Positions 17,796 to 26,983 of a stretch of DNA of 39,657 bases are shown here, piece after piece. Position numbers and translations under genes: made by a program. Each line of letters opens with the position of its first letter. Position 1 is the stretch's first letter. The stretch spans positions 1-39,657 of the forward strand of contig JAMCWQ010000088.1 in assembly GCA_023480825.1 (NCBI GenBank), given 5' to 3'. The stretch comes from Chloroflexota bacterium. Its GTDB lineage: Bacteria; Chloroflexota; Chloroflexia; JAMCWQ01. The notes beneath the pieces were generated by a model that was given only the letters and a program-made list of their open reading frames with translations, searched no databases and was not told where the DNA came from.

Positions 17796-19070
17796 TTGGA
17801 TGAAGTGAGCGACAGAGACTCTGAGGAACAGGCTACTTCCCCTGTAACAAATGGACGACGGCGGCGGCGTCCAGAGAGAGTCGCCTGGTTTGTTCTCGCC
17901 CTTTCCTTCCTTCTGTTCCTCAGTCTGTGCGGGGCGACAGGGGCTGCGGCCTATTTCTACCGCAGCACGGCCACCGAGACCCGAAATGCTAAGTTGGAAT
18001 TGATCGATGGGGACAGTGTCTTCGTTCGGGAGCGCGGTTATAGCGACTGGCGCCAGGCTACGAACGGTATGACCTTGTCAGAGGGGGACGCTGTTCGCAC
18101 GGGCACGAGCAGCAGGGCCCTTGTGACGCTTTTTGATACCAGCACTATCTTGCTTTCCGGCGATACGGAGATCGTAATCGTGGACATGAAGACCAGCCGC
18201 TATATCTCTCGAACGAAGCAGGTCCGCTATACGCAGACGTCAGGCCGCACCAGAGTGGGCATGGCGGCTTTGGAAGACTATTCTCGCTATGATTTTGAAG
18301 TGACCACTAGTCAGGCCAACGTACTGTTTGATGTACCGGGTGGTAGTTACCTTGTTGAGGTTGGCAATACCAACGATGTTCCTTTCACCAGGGTCGAGGC
18401 CCGGCGTGGCACGGCCTCGGTGAGCGGCGCGGGTACCACTGTCAGCGTGGACGAGGAACAAAAGACAATTGTGAATCAGGGCGGAGTCCCTTCCTCGCCC
18501 AACTCGGCTCAGCGAGAGCTGCTGGCCAATGGCGACTTTGGCAAGCAAATGGAGCATTGGTCAGAGACCTACGACCAGGGGGGAGATGGGGGCGACGTCT
18601 TTGGCAAGGTCACGTTGACGAACCAGGCAATTGCGGGTAAACCGACAAACGTGGTTGAGTTTCGCCGGGTGGGTGGCAATACTGACTACGCAGAGACAGG
18701 CATACACCAGAACCTGAACGCCGAAGTGGTGGATTTCATCAACTTGCGACTGAAACTCGACGCCAGGATTGCGTACCAGAGCCTATCCGGCGGCGGGTCG
18801 CAATCCAGCGAATATCCCCTCATGGTCCGGATCAGGTACCTTGATGCGAACGGTAATCCGGCAGAGTGGTACCACGGCTTCTACTATCAGAATGACGACG
18901 GTAACCCGGTTAGGGACGGAGAGAAGGTGGAAGAGGATATGTGGCAAACCCTCCAGATAGACCTTCGTGATATGTATCCCCGCCCGGTGACCATCAAGTC
19001 TCTGGACATTTTCGCCGCAGGACATGACTACGACACTTTGGTGGCGAATATCTCTCTAGCCGGTGATTGA
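17796..19070 (+). CDS. Membrane-anchored FecR-domain-like protein with C-terminal beta-sandwich-like region
   Basis: N-terminal TM (VAWFVLALSFLLFLSLCGATGAAAYFY), FecR-like segment (GMTLSEGDAVRTGTSSRALVTLFDTSTILLSGDTEI), C-terminal region beginning ELLANGDFGKQMEHWSE. TTG start uncertain. Confidence 0.7.
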   Translation: MDEVSDRDSEEQATSPVTNGRRRRRPERVAWFVLALSFLLFLSLCGATGAAAYFYRSTATETRNAKLELIDGDSVFVRERGYSDWRQATNGMTLSEGDAVRTGTSSRALVTLFDTSTILLSGDTEIVIVDMKTSRYISRTKQVRYTQTSGRTRVGMAALEDYSRYDFEVTTSQANVLFDVPGGSYLVEVGNTNDVPFTRVEARRGTASVSGAGTTVSVDEEQKTIVNQGGVPSSPNSAQRELLANGDFGKQMEHWSETYDQGGDGGDVFGKVTLTNQAIAGKPTNVVEFRRVGGNTDYAETGIHQNLNAEVVDFINLRLKLDARIAYQSLSGGGSQSSEYPLMVRIRYLDANGNPAEWYHGFYYQNDDGNPVRDGEKVEEDMWQTLQIDLRDMYPRPVTIKSLDIFAAGHDYDTLVANISLAGD

Positions 19071-19080
19071 GGTCGAATGA

Positions 19081-19722
19081 ATGGCGAATAAGGAGCCGTT
19101 TGTGGAAGATGACTTGAGGGTAGAGACCGTGGTGGTTGGCATGTTACAGGCCAACTGCTACCTGGCCGGTTGCCCAAAGACCAATGAGTGCCTGGTGATC
19201 GACCCCGGCGATGATGTGGACCTTGTCTTGCAGAGAATGAAAGATCTTGGATGGCAAGCAAGGCTCATTGTCGCCACCCACGGGCACTTCGATCACGTCC
19301 TGGCGGCCAACGAGCTTAAGCGACTGACAGGGGCCCCGCTAGCAGCGCATAAATTGGACGTAGAGTTGCTGAGGCAGCCTGGCGCAGCTCTGGGAATGCC
19401 TGGCCTCAGCGGAGCGGAGGCGGGTGGAGAGCTAGACGATGGCGACGAGATTGAGCTTGGCGAGCACGCATTTCGCGTGCTGCATACCCCCGGCCACACA
19501 CCGGGCGGCATCTGTCTGTTATCGGGAGGCGTATTGTTCAGCGGCGACACCCTGTTCAATACCGGGGTCGGCCGGACTGATTTCCCGGGTGGTAGCTGGG
19601 ATGAGCTGATGGAGAGTATTCACGACAGGCTGTTCGAGCTGCCGCCGGAGACAAAAGTCTATCCGGGCCACGGTCCTGCTACTACTATTGGATACGAAAA
19701 GATGAACAACCCGTTCGTATGA
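19081..19722 (+). CDS. MBL-fold metallo-hydrolase (GloB-like)
   Basis: VIDPGDDV, ATHGHFDHV, VLHTPGHTPGGICL, FSGDTLF, VYPGHGPATTIGYEK. Confidence 0.93.
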   Translation: MANKEPFVEDDLRVETVVVGMLQANCYLAGCPKTNECLVIDPGDDVDLVLQRMKDLGWQARLIVATHGHFDHVLAANELKRLTGAPLAAHKLDVELLRQPGAALGMPGLSGAEAGGELDDGDEIELGEHAFRVLHTPGHTPGGICLLSGGVLFSGDTLFNTGVGRTDFPGGSWDELMESIHDRLFELPPETKVYPGHGPATTIGYEKMNNPFV

Positions 19723-19788
19723 TCGCTTGTACCTGAGCGATGGCCGGCCGGCTCGGCCACTTTCTGGAGCATTTTGGGAGGCATTCTA

Positions 19789-21147
19789 GTGAGCAACATT
19801 TGCGTGATTGGTACAGGGTACGTTGGATTAGTGACCGGCACATGCTTCGCCGACCTAGGCAATACCGTAGTCTGCGTGGACATCGACGCCGAGCGAATCA
19901 AAGGTCTGAATCAGGACCGCCTGCCGATATTCGAGCCCGGGCTCGAGGAGATGGTGGCCCGCAACCGGCGGAAGGGACGCTTGAAGTTCACCACAAGCTA
20001 CGACGAGGGTGTAGAGAACGCCGAGTTCGTTTTCCTTGCTGTCGGGACACCTTCGGACAGCGATGGGAGCGCAGACATGCGCCAGGTGGAAGCGGCGGCT
20101 CAGGGGGTGGGCAAGTGTCTTCGCCAGGACGCCGTTATCATCAACAAGAGCACGGTGCCGATTGGCACTGGAGACCAGGTGGCGAGAATTCTCCGCGAGC
20201 ATGCCCCATCCGGCTTGCGTTTCGAGGTAGTGTCTAACCCCGAGTTCCTGAGAGAGGGCTCAGCAGTCCTGGACTTCATGGAGCCGGACCGCATAATTAT
20301 CGGGTCGGATGACGGGGAATCAGCTCGCCGAGTAGCTGAACTTTACCACGCACTCGGCGCTCGCATCATGATCACGAGCCTTCGTACCGCGGAGATGATA
20401 AAGTACGCCTCCAACGCCATTCTAGCGTCTCGCATTTCCTTCATCAATGAGATTGCGCAGACGTGTGAGAAGCTTGGAGCTGATGTCAAGGTGGTGGCAG
20501 AGGGGATGGGGTTGGATAAGCGCATCGGCAATCTCTTCCTCAATGCAGGGATCGGTTTCGGTGGCTCTTGCTTCCCGAAAGACGTCAAGGCCCTGAAACG
20601 CATGGCTGAGCAGGTGGGGTGCGATCCCAAGTTGCTGACCGCAGTCATGCACATCAACGCCGAGCAACGGCTTCTCTTCGTGGAGAAGGTCGAGAGAGCT
20701 ATTGGTGGCCTCCGCAGCAAATCGTTGGGTGTGTGGGGGCTCTCTTTCAAGCCGAACACAGACGACCTGCGCGATGCTCCTTCTATTGACATAATCAGTC
20801 TGCTGCTGGAGAGAGGGGCGTCCGTAAAGGCCTATGATCCGGCGGCTATGGAGCGGTTCTCCGAGATAGTTCCCTCGGCTGTCCTCTGCAAGAACGCCTA
20901 CGAGGCGGCCAGTGGCTGTGATGCTCTCCTTCTGCTCACCGAGTGGAATGAGTTCAAACAGGTTGATCTGGCGGCAGTGAAGCATTCCATGGCGCGGCCC
21001 GTCTTCCTCGATGGCCGTAACCTGTCCGATCCCGAGGAGATGGTGAGGCTGGGATTTGAATATTGGGGAGTGGGAAGGGCATGTCCGGCGAAGCCATTGG
21101 ATGGAGACAGCAAAACCTCGAGTGTGGTGTCGACATCGTCGAAATAG
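19789..21147 (+). CDS. ugd: UDP-glucose/GDP-mannose dehydrogenase family protein
   Basis: NICVIGTGYVGLVTGTCFADLG, VGTPSDSDGSADM, NKSTVPIGTGD, NPEFLREGSAVLDFMEPDRIIIG, GIGFGGSCFPKDVKAL. GTG start with GGAGG SD. Confidence 0.95.
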   Translation: MSNICVIGTGYVGLVTGTCFADLGNTVVCVDIDAERIKGLNQDRLPIFEPGLEEMVARNRRKGRLKFTTSYDEGVENAEFVFLAVGTPSDSDGSADMRQVEAAAQGVGKCLRQDAVIINKSTVPIGTGDQVARILREHAPSGLRFEVVSNPEFLREGSAVLDFMEPDRIIIGSDDGESARRVAELYHALGARIMITSLRTAEMIKYASNAILASRISFINEIAQTCEKLGADVKVVAEGMGLDKRIGNLFLNAGIGFGGSCFPKDVKALKRMAEQVGCDPKLLTAVMHINAEQRLLFVEKVERAIGGLRSKSLGVWGLSFKPNTDDLRDAPSIDIISLLLERGASVKAYDPAAMERFSEIVPSAVLCKNAYEAASGCDALLLLTEWNEFKQVDLAAVKHSMARPVFLDGRNLSDPEEMVRLGFEYWGVGRACPAKPLDGDSKTSSVVSTSSK

Positions 21148-21479
21148 CACGAGTGGAAGACGCCCTGCAGCGCTGGGGAGAGCGCTTTCTGTGCCGGGTA
21201 TTCACCAGGCAGGAGAGGCTTCGCTACGGAGACCGAGCGCCAGAGCTGGCGGCGAGGTTCGCCGCCAAAGAGGCGGTATCCAAAGCGCTCGGAACCGGTC
21301 TCAGAGGCATTTCCTGGCGCGAAATAGAGACTCTGGGTGACGAGCGCGGTAAACCGGTGTTGACCCTACATGGCAAGGCAGCAAGGCGGGCTAGGGAGCT
21401 GGGCCTTTGCTGCTGGTCGGTAAGCCTGTCGCATTCGCGAGACAATGCGATAGCGTTCGTGGTGGCTTCAGGTGAGTAA
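21081..21479 (+). CDS. acpS: Holo-[acyl-carrier-protein] synthase
   Basis: CGVDIVEIARVEDAL, FTRQERLRYGDRAPELAARFAAKEAVSKALGTG, SLSHSRDNAIAFV. The start lies inside ugd. Confidence 0.9.
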   Translation: MSGEAIGWRQQNLECGVDIVEIARVEDALQRWGERFLCRVFTRQERLRYGDRAPELAARFAAKEAVSKALGTGLRGISWREIETLGDERGKPVLTLHGKAARRARELGLCCWSVSLSHSRDNAIAFVVASGE

Positions 21480-23103
21480 GATGAAGATCGTGACGTCTTC
21501 TGAGATGAGGGAACTGGACCGGCAAGCCGGCGAGGCTGGACTTCCGACTGAAGTACTGATGGAGAATGCCGGTCTGGCTTTCGCCAATGCTGTGGAGAGA
21601 GATGTCTGCCTCGTAGACGGCAAGTCTGTGGTGGTCCTTGTCGGGCCGGGGAACAATGGTGGGGATGGCTTGGTGGCAGCGCGCCATTTCCATGACCGTG
21701 GCGCTCAAGTCTCTGTCTGGACCTGGAAGCGGCAGATCACCGAGGCTGATGCCAACCTTCGCTTGGTCCGGCAGAGGGGAATTCCGGTTGAGACCCTTCC
21801 CGCAGATTCGCTGCTAGCCTCGCTCAGAACCGCTGACATCGTTGTGGATAGTCTCTTGGGGGTCGGCCTGGACCGGCCTGTATCGGGCGATTTGGCGGAT
21901 ATTATTGAATCGGTGAATAGCGCGCGCTCGGAACGCGGGCAGACTATGGCCGTCGTCGCTCTAGACATACCTACCGGCTTGAATGCCGATACAGGGCAGG
22001 TGATGGGCACTGCCATCCGAGCGGATTTGACCGTCACCCTGGGGTATCCCAAGGCCGGATTCTTCATCTTTCCCGGGCCCGATATCGCTGGAAAGTTGGC
22101 CACGGCCGGCATCGGGTTGCCTGAGGAACTGGGCGCTGGTCTACCCGTTTCGCTTACCAGCGCCGAGGCGGCGGCGGCCTTGCTTCCCGCACGTCCAGCC
22201 GGGGCTCACAAAGGTGTATTCGGCAAGGTCCTGGTAATCGGCGGCTCAATCAACTACATCGGTGCGCCAGTAATGGCCTCGATTTCCTGCCTTAGGGCTG
22301 GCGCAGGGCTCACAACCCTGGCTACCGCACGCGGCATCCATCCGATAGTGGCCTCGAAGCTAACCGAGGTCACATTCCTGCCGTTGCCGGAAACGGATCT
22401 CGGGGTGCTGGGCCCGGGAGCAGTCGATAGGGTGGCGGAGGCCGCCGACGATTTCGACACCATCCTCTTGGGTCCCGGTATCGGCCGCGATGAAGATACC
22501 GTTGCCTTTGTCCAGCAGCTATTGCAACTTCACGCAGCCGGTGAGGAGCACCCGCCGATCGGATTTGTCAGGAGCGAGGAGAAAGAACCGGAGCAAGCGA
22601 AGGGTGCTGCCGGCCGGAAGATGGTAATTGATGCCGATGGGCTCAACGCTCTCTCGGAGTCTGGCGAGTGGTGGAAGTACCTGCCAACAGGGAAGGTGCT
22701 GACCCCTCATGCCGGAGAACTGAGCCGGCTTACGGGGCAAGCGATCGACGAGATCGAGAAGGACCGTATCAACGTTGCCAGAGACTGTGCCCAGCGGTGG
22801 GGCCAGACTGTGGTTCTCAAGGGCCCCTACACAGTGGTCGCCTCTCCCGGCGGCGAGGCCAGGCTCAACCCCTTTGCCAGCTCTACTCTGGCTACCGGGG
22901 GTAGCGGTGATGTGCTGTCTGGAACAATTGCCGGGCTGATGGCTCAGGGACTGGACGGATTTCCCGCGGCAGTACTGGGGACCTATCTGCATGCAATGGC
23001 CGCCAAGATTGCGGCCGGCGGGATAGGTGACGTTGGTGTGCTGGCCAGTGAGATAAGCGAGCACCTGCCGCTCGCGATCCGTGAGCTTACATCGTTGAAG
23101 TAG
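21472..23103 (+). CDS. nnrDE: Bifunctional NAD(P)H-hydrate epimerase / ADP-dependent NAD(P)H-hydrate dehydratase
   Basis: MRELDRQAGEAGLPTEVLMENAG, GPGNNGGDGLVAARH, LDIPTGLNADTG; C-terminal dehydratase GAHKGVFGKVLVIGGS, IDADGLNAL, LTPHAGELSRLTG, ATGGSGDVLSGTIAGL. Confidence 0.95.
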   Translation: MSKMKIVTSSEMRELDRQAGEAGLPTEVLMENAGLAFANAVERDVCLVDGKSVVVLVGPGNNGGDGLVAARHFHDRGAQVSVWTWKRQITEADANLRLVRQRGIPVETLPADSLLASLRTADIVVDSLLGVGLDRPVSGDLADIIESVNSARSERGQTMAVVALDIPTGLNADTGQVMGTAIRADLTVTLGYPKAGFFIFPGPDIAGKLATAGIGLPEELGAGLPVSLTSAEAAAALLPARPAGAHKGVFGKVLVIGGSINYIGAPVMASISCLRAGAGLTTLATARGIHPIVASKLTEVTFLPLPETDLGVLGPGAVDRVAEAADDFDTILLGPGIGRDEDTVAFVQQLLQLHAAGEEHPPIGFVRSEEKEPEQAKGAAGRKMVIDADGLNALSESGEWWKYLPTGKVLTPHAGELSRLTGQAIDEIEKDRINVARDCAQRWGQTVVLKGPYTVVASPGGEARLNPFASSTLATGGSGDVLSGTIAGLMAQGLDGFPAAVLGTYLHAMAAKIAAGGIGDVGVLASEISEHLPLAIRELTSLK

Positions 23104-23158
23104 CCTTCAAGAGATTCTTCGCCAGTTGTAGTGAAGCCTGGCATTGAGGACCTGTGTA

Positions 23159-24385
23159 ATGAGCGATCCACGTAACGCTGCGCACCCCAACCCAGACAGC
23201 ATGATTCCCTGGCAGGGCCGGCCCACACATGCTGTGGTCGATCTCGACGCGGTCGCGGCTAACGTCCGCGCCATACTGGACCACGTGGGGCATGGGGTTC
23301 GCGTAGCTCCGGCTGTCAAAGCCAATGCCTACGGGCATGGAGCTGTACCGGTGGCTGCACAGGCGCTCGCCGCCGGTGCAAGTCTCCTTTGTGTGGCATG
23401 CGTTGATGAGGGAAGGCAGCTAAGGTCCGCTGGGATTGCTGCTCCAATCCTTGTTATGGGCTATTTGCAGCCATCCGAGATCGATAGCGCGGTGCAGTCC
23501 GGATTGACACTGACTATCAACGATGCCGAACAGGTAGAGGCAGCAGCCACCGCCTCCGAATCCAGAGGGGCCAAGACCAGGATCCATCTTAAAGTGGACA
23601 GCGGGATGAACCGGTATGGTTCTGATGTGGAAACACTCCTCCGTTTGGCTAAACTTGCCGGTAGCAAGGCCTCTCTGGAGATGGAAGGGCTGTATACACA
23701 CTTCGCTTGTGCCGATGAAGCAGACAAATCGAGTGCCTACCGGCAATTCGAGACCTATCAGGAAGCGCGAACCAAGCTGCGGAGCGCGGGGTTTGAGTTC
23801 GCACTTTACCATGTGGCCAACAGCGCCGCTATCCTGGATATGCCCGATACCCATTTGGATATGGTCCGCCCTGGTATTGCCACCTATGGGCTCTATCCAT
23901 CGGCTGAGGTGTCCCGGCTGCCGGGCCTCGCCCCTGCATTGGCGCTCAAGAGTCAGGTGGCTCGGGTACATGAGTTGCGGCCCGGGGACGGCGTCAGTTA
24001 TGGCTACACTTACATTGCGCGGAAGCCTACAAGAGTGGCGCTTGTGCCCATAGGCTACGCTGATGGCTACCATCGCAGCCTGTCGAACAAGGCCTTTGTC
24101 TTAATAAATGGGCGGAAGGCCAGAGTTGCGGGCCGTGTCTGCATGGACCAATTGGTGGTAGATATCGGGGACCTGGACGGCGTCGCCGTTGGCGATGAAG
24201 TGGTTCTGATCGGCCGCCAGGGGAGTGAGTGCATTAGCGCCGATGAAGTAGCGGGGCTGGCTGGGACCATCAACTATGAGGTTACAACATCATTATCAAC
24301 TCGTGTGCCTCGTCTATATTTGCGGGCAGGCAGACCAGTGGGGTACTCCGATCTCAACTCGGCGGCTGGCCTCTGTCTCCCTTGA
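23159..24385 (+). CDS. alr: Alanine racemase
   Basis: AVVDLDAVAANVRAI, APAVKANAYGHGAVPVA, HLKVDSGMNRYG, GVSYGYTYIARKPTRVALVPIGYADGYHRSLSN, GRVCMDQLVVDI. Likely ATG start at 23159. Confidence 0.96.
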   Translation: MSDPRNAAHPNPDSMIPWQGRPTHAVVDLDAVAANVRAILDHVGHGVRVAPAVKANAYGHGAVPVAAQALAAGASLLCVACVDEGRQLRSAGIAAPILVMGYLQPSEIDSAVQSGLTLTINDAEQVEAAATASESRGAKTRIHLKVDSGMNRYGSDVETLLRLAKLAGSKASLEMEGLYTHFACADEADKSSAYRQFETYQEARTKLRSAGFEFALYHVANSAAILDMPDTHLDMVRPGIATYGLYPSAEVSRLPGLAPALALKSQVARVHELRPGDGVSYGYTYIARKPTRVALVPIGYADGYHRSLSNKAFVLINGRKARVAGRVCMDQLVVDIGDLDGVAVGDEVVLIGRQGSECISADEVAGLAGTINYEVTTSLSTRVPRLYLRAGRPVGYSDLNSAAGLCLP

Positions 24386-24397
24386 AGTGCACTGCCT

Positions 24398-24853
24398 CTA
24401 GAACATGTCCTTCTCGTAGTCGCGAAGATGGGGAGCGCAGGCTTCGCAGAGCGCAATCTGGTCATTCATGCGTTTGATCCCATCGCGTCTGTGAAGCTGG
24501 TAGCGGTAGCTGTAGGTCGTGATGTGTTTAGGGCAATACCATGTCATGCACCGCTGGCAGAGTTCCAGATGGGTGCTAGCACCACAGTTCTTGTGGCCGC
24601 AGCGGCCGTGAGAGTTTAGCTTTTCGGCAATTCTTCTTCTGGTTTCCTCTGTTGCCAGTTCTCTTTGCTTCTCCATCTCTCTCAGGTAGATTGGCAGACA
24701 GTTCCGGCACACCTCCAACTCATGGTTACCATGAATAGCGCAGAAATCCTGGCCACATATCGAGCAGCGTGCAATCGCCGGGTGGCCGCATATGACGAAA
24801 CCTAGTTCGCAAGAGTCGCCCTTCATACCCCGTTCCACCTTCCTGTCTTCCAA
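24398..24853 (-). CDS. Small Cys/His-rich putative zinc-binding protein, function unknown
   Basis: CGHPAIARCSICGQDFCAIHGNHELEVCRNC ... CGHKNCGASTHLELCQRCMTWYCPKHI ... CEACAPHL: B-box-like/treble-clef-like pairs. Confidence 0.75.
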   Translation of the reverse strand: MEDRKVERGMKGDSCELGFVICGHPAIARCSICGQDFCAIHGNHELEVCRNCLPIYLREMEKQRELATEETRRRIAEKLNSHGRCGHKNCGASTHLELCQRCMTWYCPKHITTYSYRYQLHRRDGIKRMNDQIALCEACAPHLRDYEKDMF

Positions 24854-24886
24854 CCCGGCCTGCTTGAGGTCATCCTCCGCCGCGCC

Positions 24887-25732
24887 TTAGCGTTCCTGGT
24901 TGACGGCGATCTCATCGGCTGGCCACTGATAAGCTTCCGGCCGGCGGTTGGCCAGAGAGGGGAGTTGTCTTCGCACCTTTCCGCAGAATTCCAAGTCGAG
25001 ATCGGCTGCAACAAATGTCTCGGTATCCGGCGCTACTACCAGGGGGATTCCCCACGGGTCCACGATCATTGCTCTCCCATAACAGAGGTCATCTGGTAGA
25101 TGCTTCCCGACTTGAGCCGGCGCCACGATGAAGAGTTGATTCTCGATGGCCCGCGCCCGCAGCAGAACTTCCCAATGGTCCTTGCCGGTGTGCATAGTGA
25201 AGGCTGCTGGGACAAATATCAGATGAGCGCCCCGTAGGGCGAGAATGCGGTACAACTCGGGAAACCTGAGGTCATAGCAGATCGTGAGGCCCACGGTAAT
25301 CCCATCGATCTGGGCGGTCACAATATCGGCTCCGGGCTGGTTGGAGTCGGACTCGCGCACCGGTTTTGATCCGGAGAATTCGACATCGAACAGATGGATC
25401 TTGCGGTACTTTGCGATGATCTCGCCCTCGGGATTGAGGAGCACGGAAGTGTTGTAGCAGCGGTCCGATCGGCCTGAAGACTCCTGTATGCTACCACAAA
25501 GCAGATAGACGCGGTGCTGGCGGGCTTTCTCTGCCAGGCGGTCAGTTGTCGGCCCCGGTATCGGCTCCGCGCTCGCCAGGTACGTGCCATTTTGGCCGAG
25601 GTAAGGGAAGTTCTCCGGCAGAGCGATGACCCTAGAGCCGTCGGCAACCGCAAGATCAATCAACCTTTCAGCGGTATCGAGATTGGCTGCCTTGTCGCCT
25701 CTGGAGTTCATCTGAATGATCGCAGTCTTCAC
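24887..25732 (-). CDS. Carbon-nitrogen hydrolase (nitrilase superfamily, Nit-like)
   Basis: IALPENFPYLG (Glu), KYRKIHLFDVEF (Lys), VGLTICYDLRFPELYRILALRGAHLIFVPAAF (Cys). Confidence 0.94.
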   Translation of the reverse strand: MKTAIIQMNSRGDKAANLDTAERLIDLAVADGSRVIALPENFPYLGQNGTYLASAEPIPGPTTDRLAEKARQHRVYLLCGSIQESSGRSDRCYNTSVLLNPEGEIIAKYRKIHLFDVEFSGSKPVRESDSNQPGADIVTAQIDGITVGLTICYDLRFPELYRILALRGAHLIFVPAAFTMHTGKDHWEVLLRARAIENQLFIVAPAQVGKHLPDDLCYGRAMIVDPWGIPLVVAPDTETFVAADLDLEFCGKVRRQLPSLANRRPEAYQWPADEIAVNQER

Positions 25733-25799
25733 TGATTGCCCTCCTCGAATGCTGTGCCAACCGATGGTGGAGCGCGGTCTAGGCGAGCCCTGGTCTGTT

Positions 25800-26819
25800 C
25801 TAGAATATCTTAGCTATCTGATCCCGGTCAAAGCGAGGCAGGGGGATGGTCCCCGCCGGCGTGATCATCTTCACTCCCTCTTCTCGAGTGGTCACTCGCC
25901 CGATTACGGCCGCTCGTATCCCCCCGGAATCCAGTGCTTCGATCAATTTCGCGGATTCGCCTGCGGGCACAATAATTATCAAAGCTCCGGAGGCGATGAC
26001 GCCAAGCGGGGCCAGTCCAAAATCGGCGCACAGACGGGCGCTCTCTGGGAAAATGGGAATGCTCTCTTGATCGATGAGCATGCCAACATTGCTAGCCACC
26101 GCTACCTCGTGAAGCCCGGTCGCGAGCCCTCCCTCTGTGGGGTCGTGCATGGCATGGACCGGTGCGGTCTCGACGGCTATTCTCGCGTCCTTGAACACGC
26201 TTATGCCAGGATCACGGAGGAAGTTCCTGGCCCGATCCACAAACTCTGCGGGATAGCGACTGCGCAGTTCCTCCCGGTGCTCTCGGGCAATTATAGACGT
26301 AGCCTCTATGGCGATGCCCTTGGTGAGAATGATGTCATCGCCCACCTGCGCTCCAGCAGCCGTGACGAAGCCGTTCCGGCTGGTCTCTCCCAGCATTTGG
26401 CCGACGACAATCGGGCGGTCCAGGTCGTGAGTGATCTCCGTGTGGCCGCCACAAAAGGCAATTCCCAACGAAGCGCAGGCGCTGGAAATCTGGGCGAAGA
26501 TATCCTCGACCATCTGTATTGTTGTGTGGTCACCTGGCAGGAGAAGAACCGAGAGGAACCACTTAGGGACGCCGCCGACGGACGCGATGTCGTTCGCATT
26601 GACGTTGACCGCGTACCAGCCGATCTCGTCGATGGCAAAGGTGATGGGGTCGGTCTTGGCGATCAAGGCGGTGCTGCCAAAGTCGATAACGGTGGCATCG
26701 CCTCCGACCTTTGGACCTACGAGGACCCGGCCATTAGTGGACGTGTAGCGGTCCAGCAGCTCCGCCAAGCAGTCCATATCCAGCTTGCCAACCGGTAGAA
26801 AATCCGACATATCCCTCAA
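25800..26819 (-). CDS. AIR synthase-related (HypE-like) protein
   Basis: GPKVGGDATVIDFG, VNVNANDIASVGGVPKWFLSVLLLP, FCGGHTEITHDLDRPIVVGQMLG, AMHDPTEGGLATGLHEVA; C-terminus ends ...LPRFDRDQIAKIF without a terminal Cys. Confidence 0.88.
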   Translation of the reverse strand: MRDMSDFLPVGKLDMDCLAELLDRYTSTNGRVLVGPKVGGDATVIDFGSTALIAKTDPITFAIDEIGWYAVNVNANDIASVGGVPKWFLSVLLLPGDHTTIQMVEDIFAQISSACASLGIAFCGGHTEITHDLDRPIVVGQMLGETSRNGFVTAAGAQVGDDIILTKGIAIEATSIIAREHREELRSRYPAEFVDRARNFLRDPGISVFKDARIAVETAPVHAMHDPTEGGLATGLHEVAVASNVGMLIDQESIPIFPESARLCADFGLAPLGVIASGALIIIVPAGESAKLIEALDSGGIRAAVIGRVTTREEGVKMITPAGTIPLPRFDRDQIAKIF

Positions 26820-26844
26820 AACAAAGCGACTCGCCTACACCCCG

Positions 26845-26874
26845 ACTATAGCACTGGATTCCGGATCGTGTCAA
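26845..26874 (-). promoter_or_regulatory. Sigma70 promoter for the AIR-synthase-like gene
   Basis: Minus strand TTGACA-18 bp-TATAGT. Confidence 0.75.
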
Positions 26875-26983
26875 TTATCCAGGTACAACTGCCTGTGTCG
26901 ACATCTATGTGGACAGCCATTATTGGTTCTGTCTCTTTTCAACCAGCAATCTGGACCGTCGGTTGTCGAGTGCCTCTACGGCC

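Noticed and set aside
25716-26798. 360-aa plus-strand ORF
   Set aside because: Antisense to the HypE-like gene, which has family motifs, a promoter and correct boundaries.
25800-26819. True hydrogenase maturation factor HypE
   Set aside because: Lacks the C-terminal Cys of HypE and no hyp or hydrogenase genes are nearby; called HypE-like AIR synthase only.
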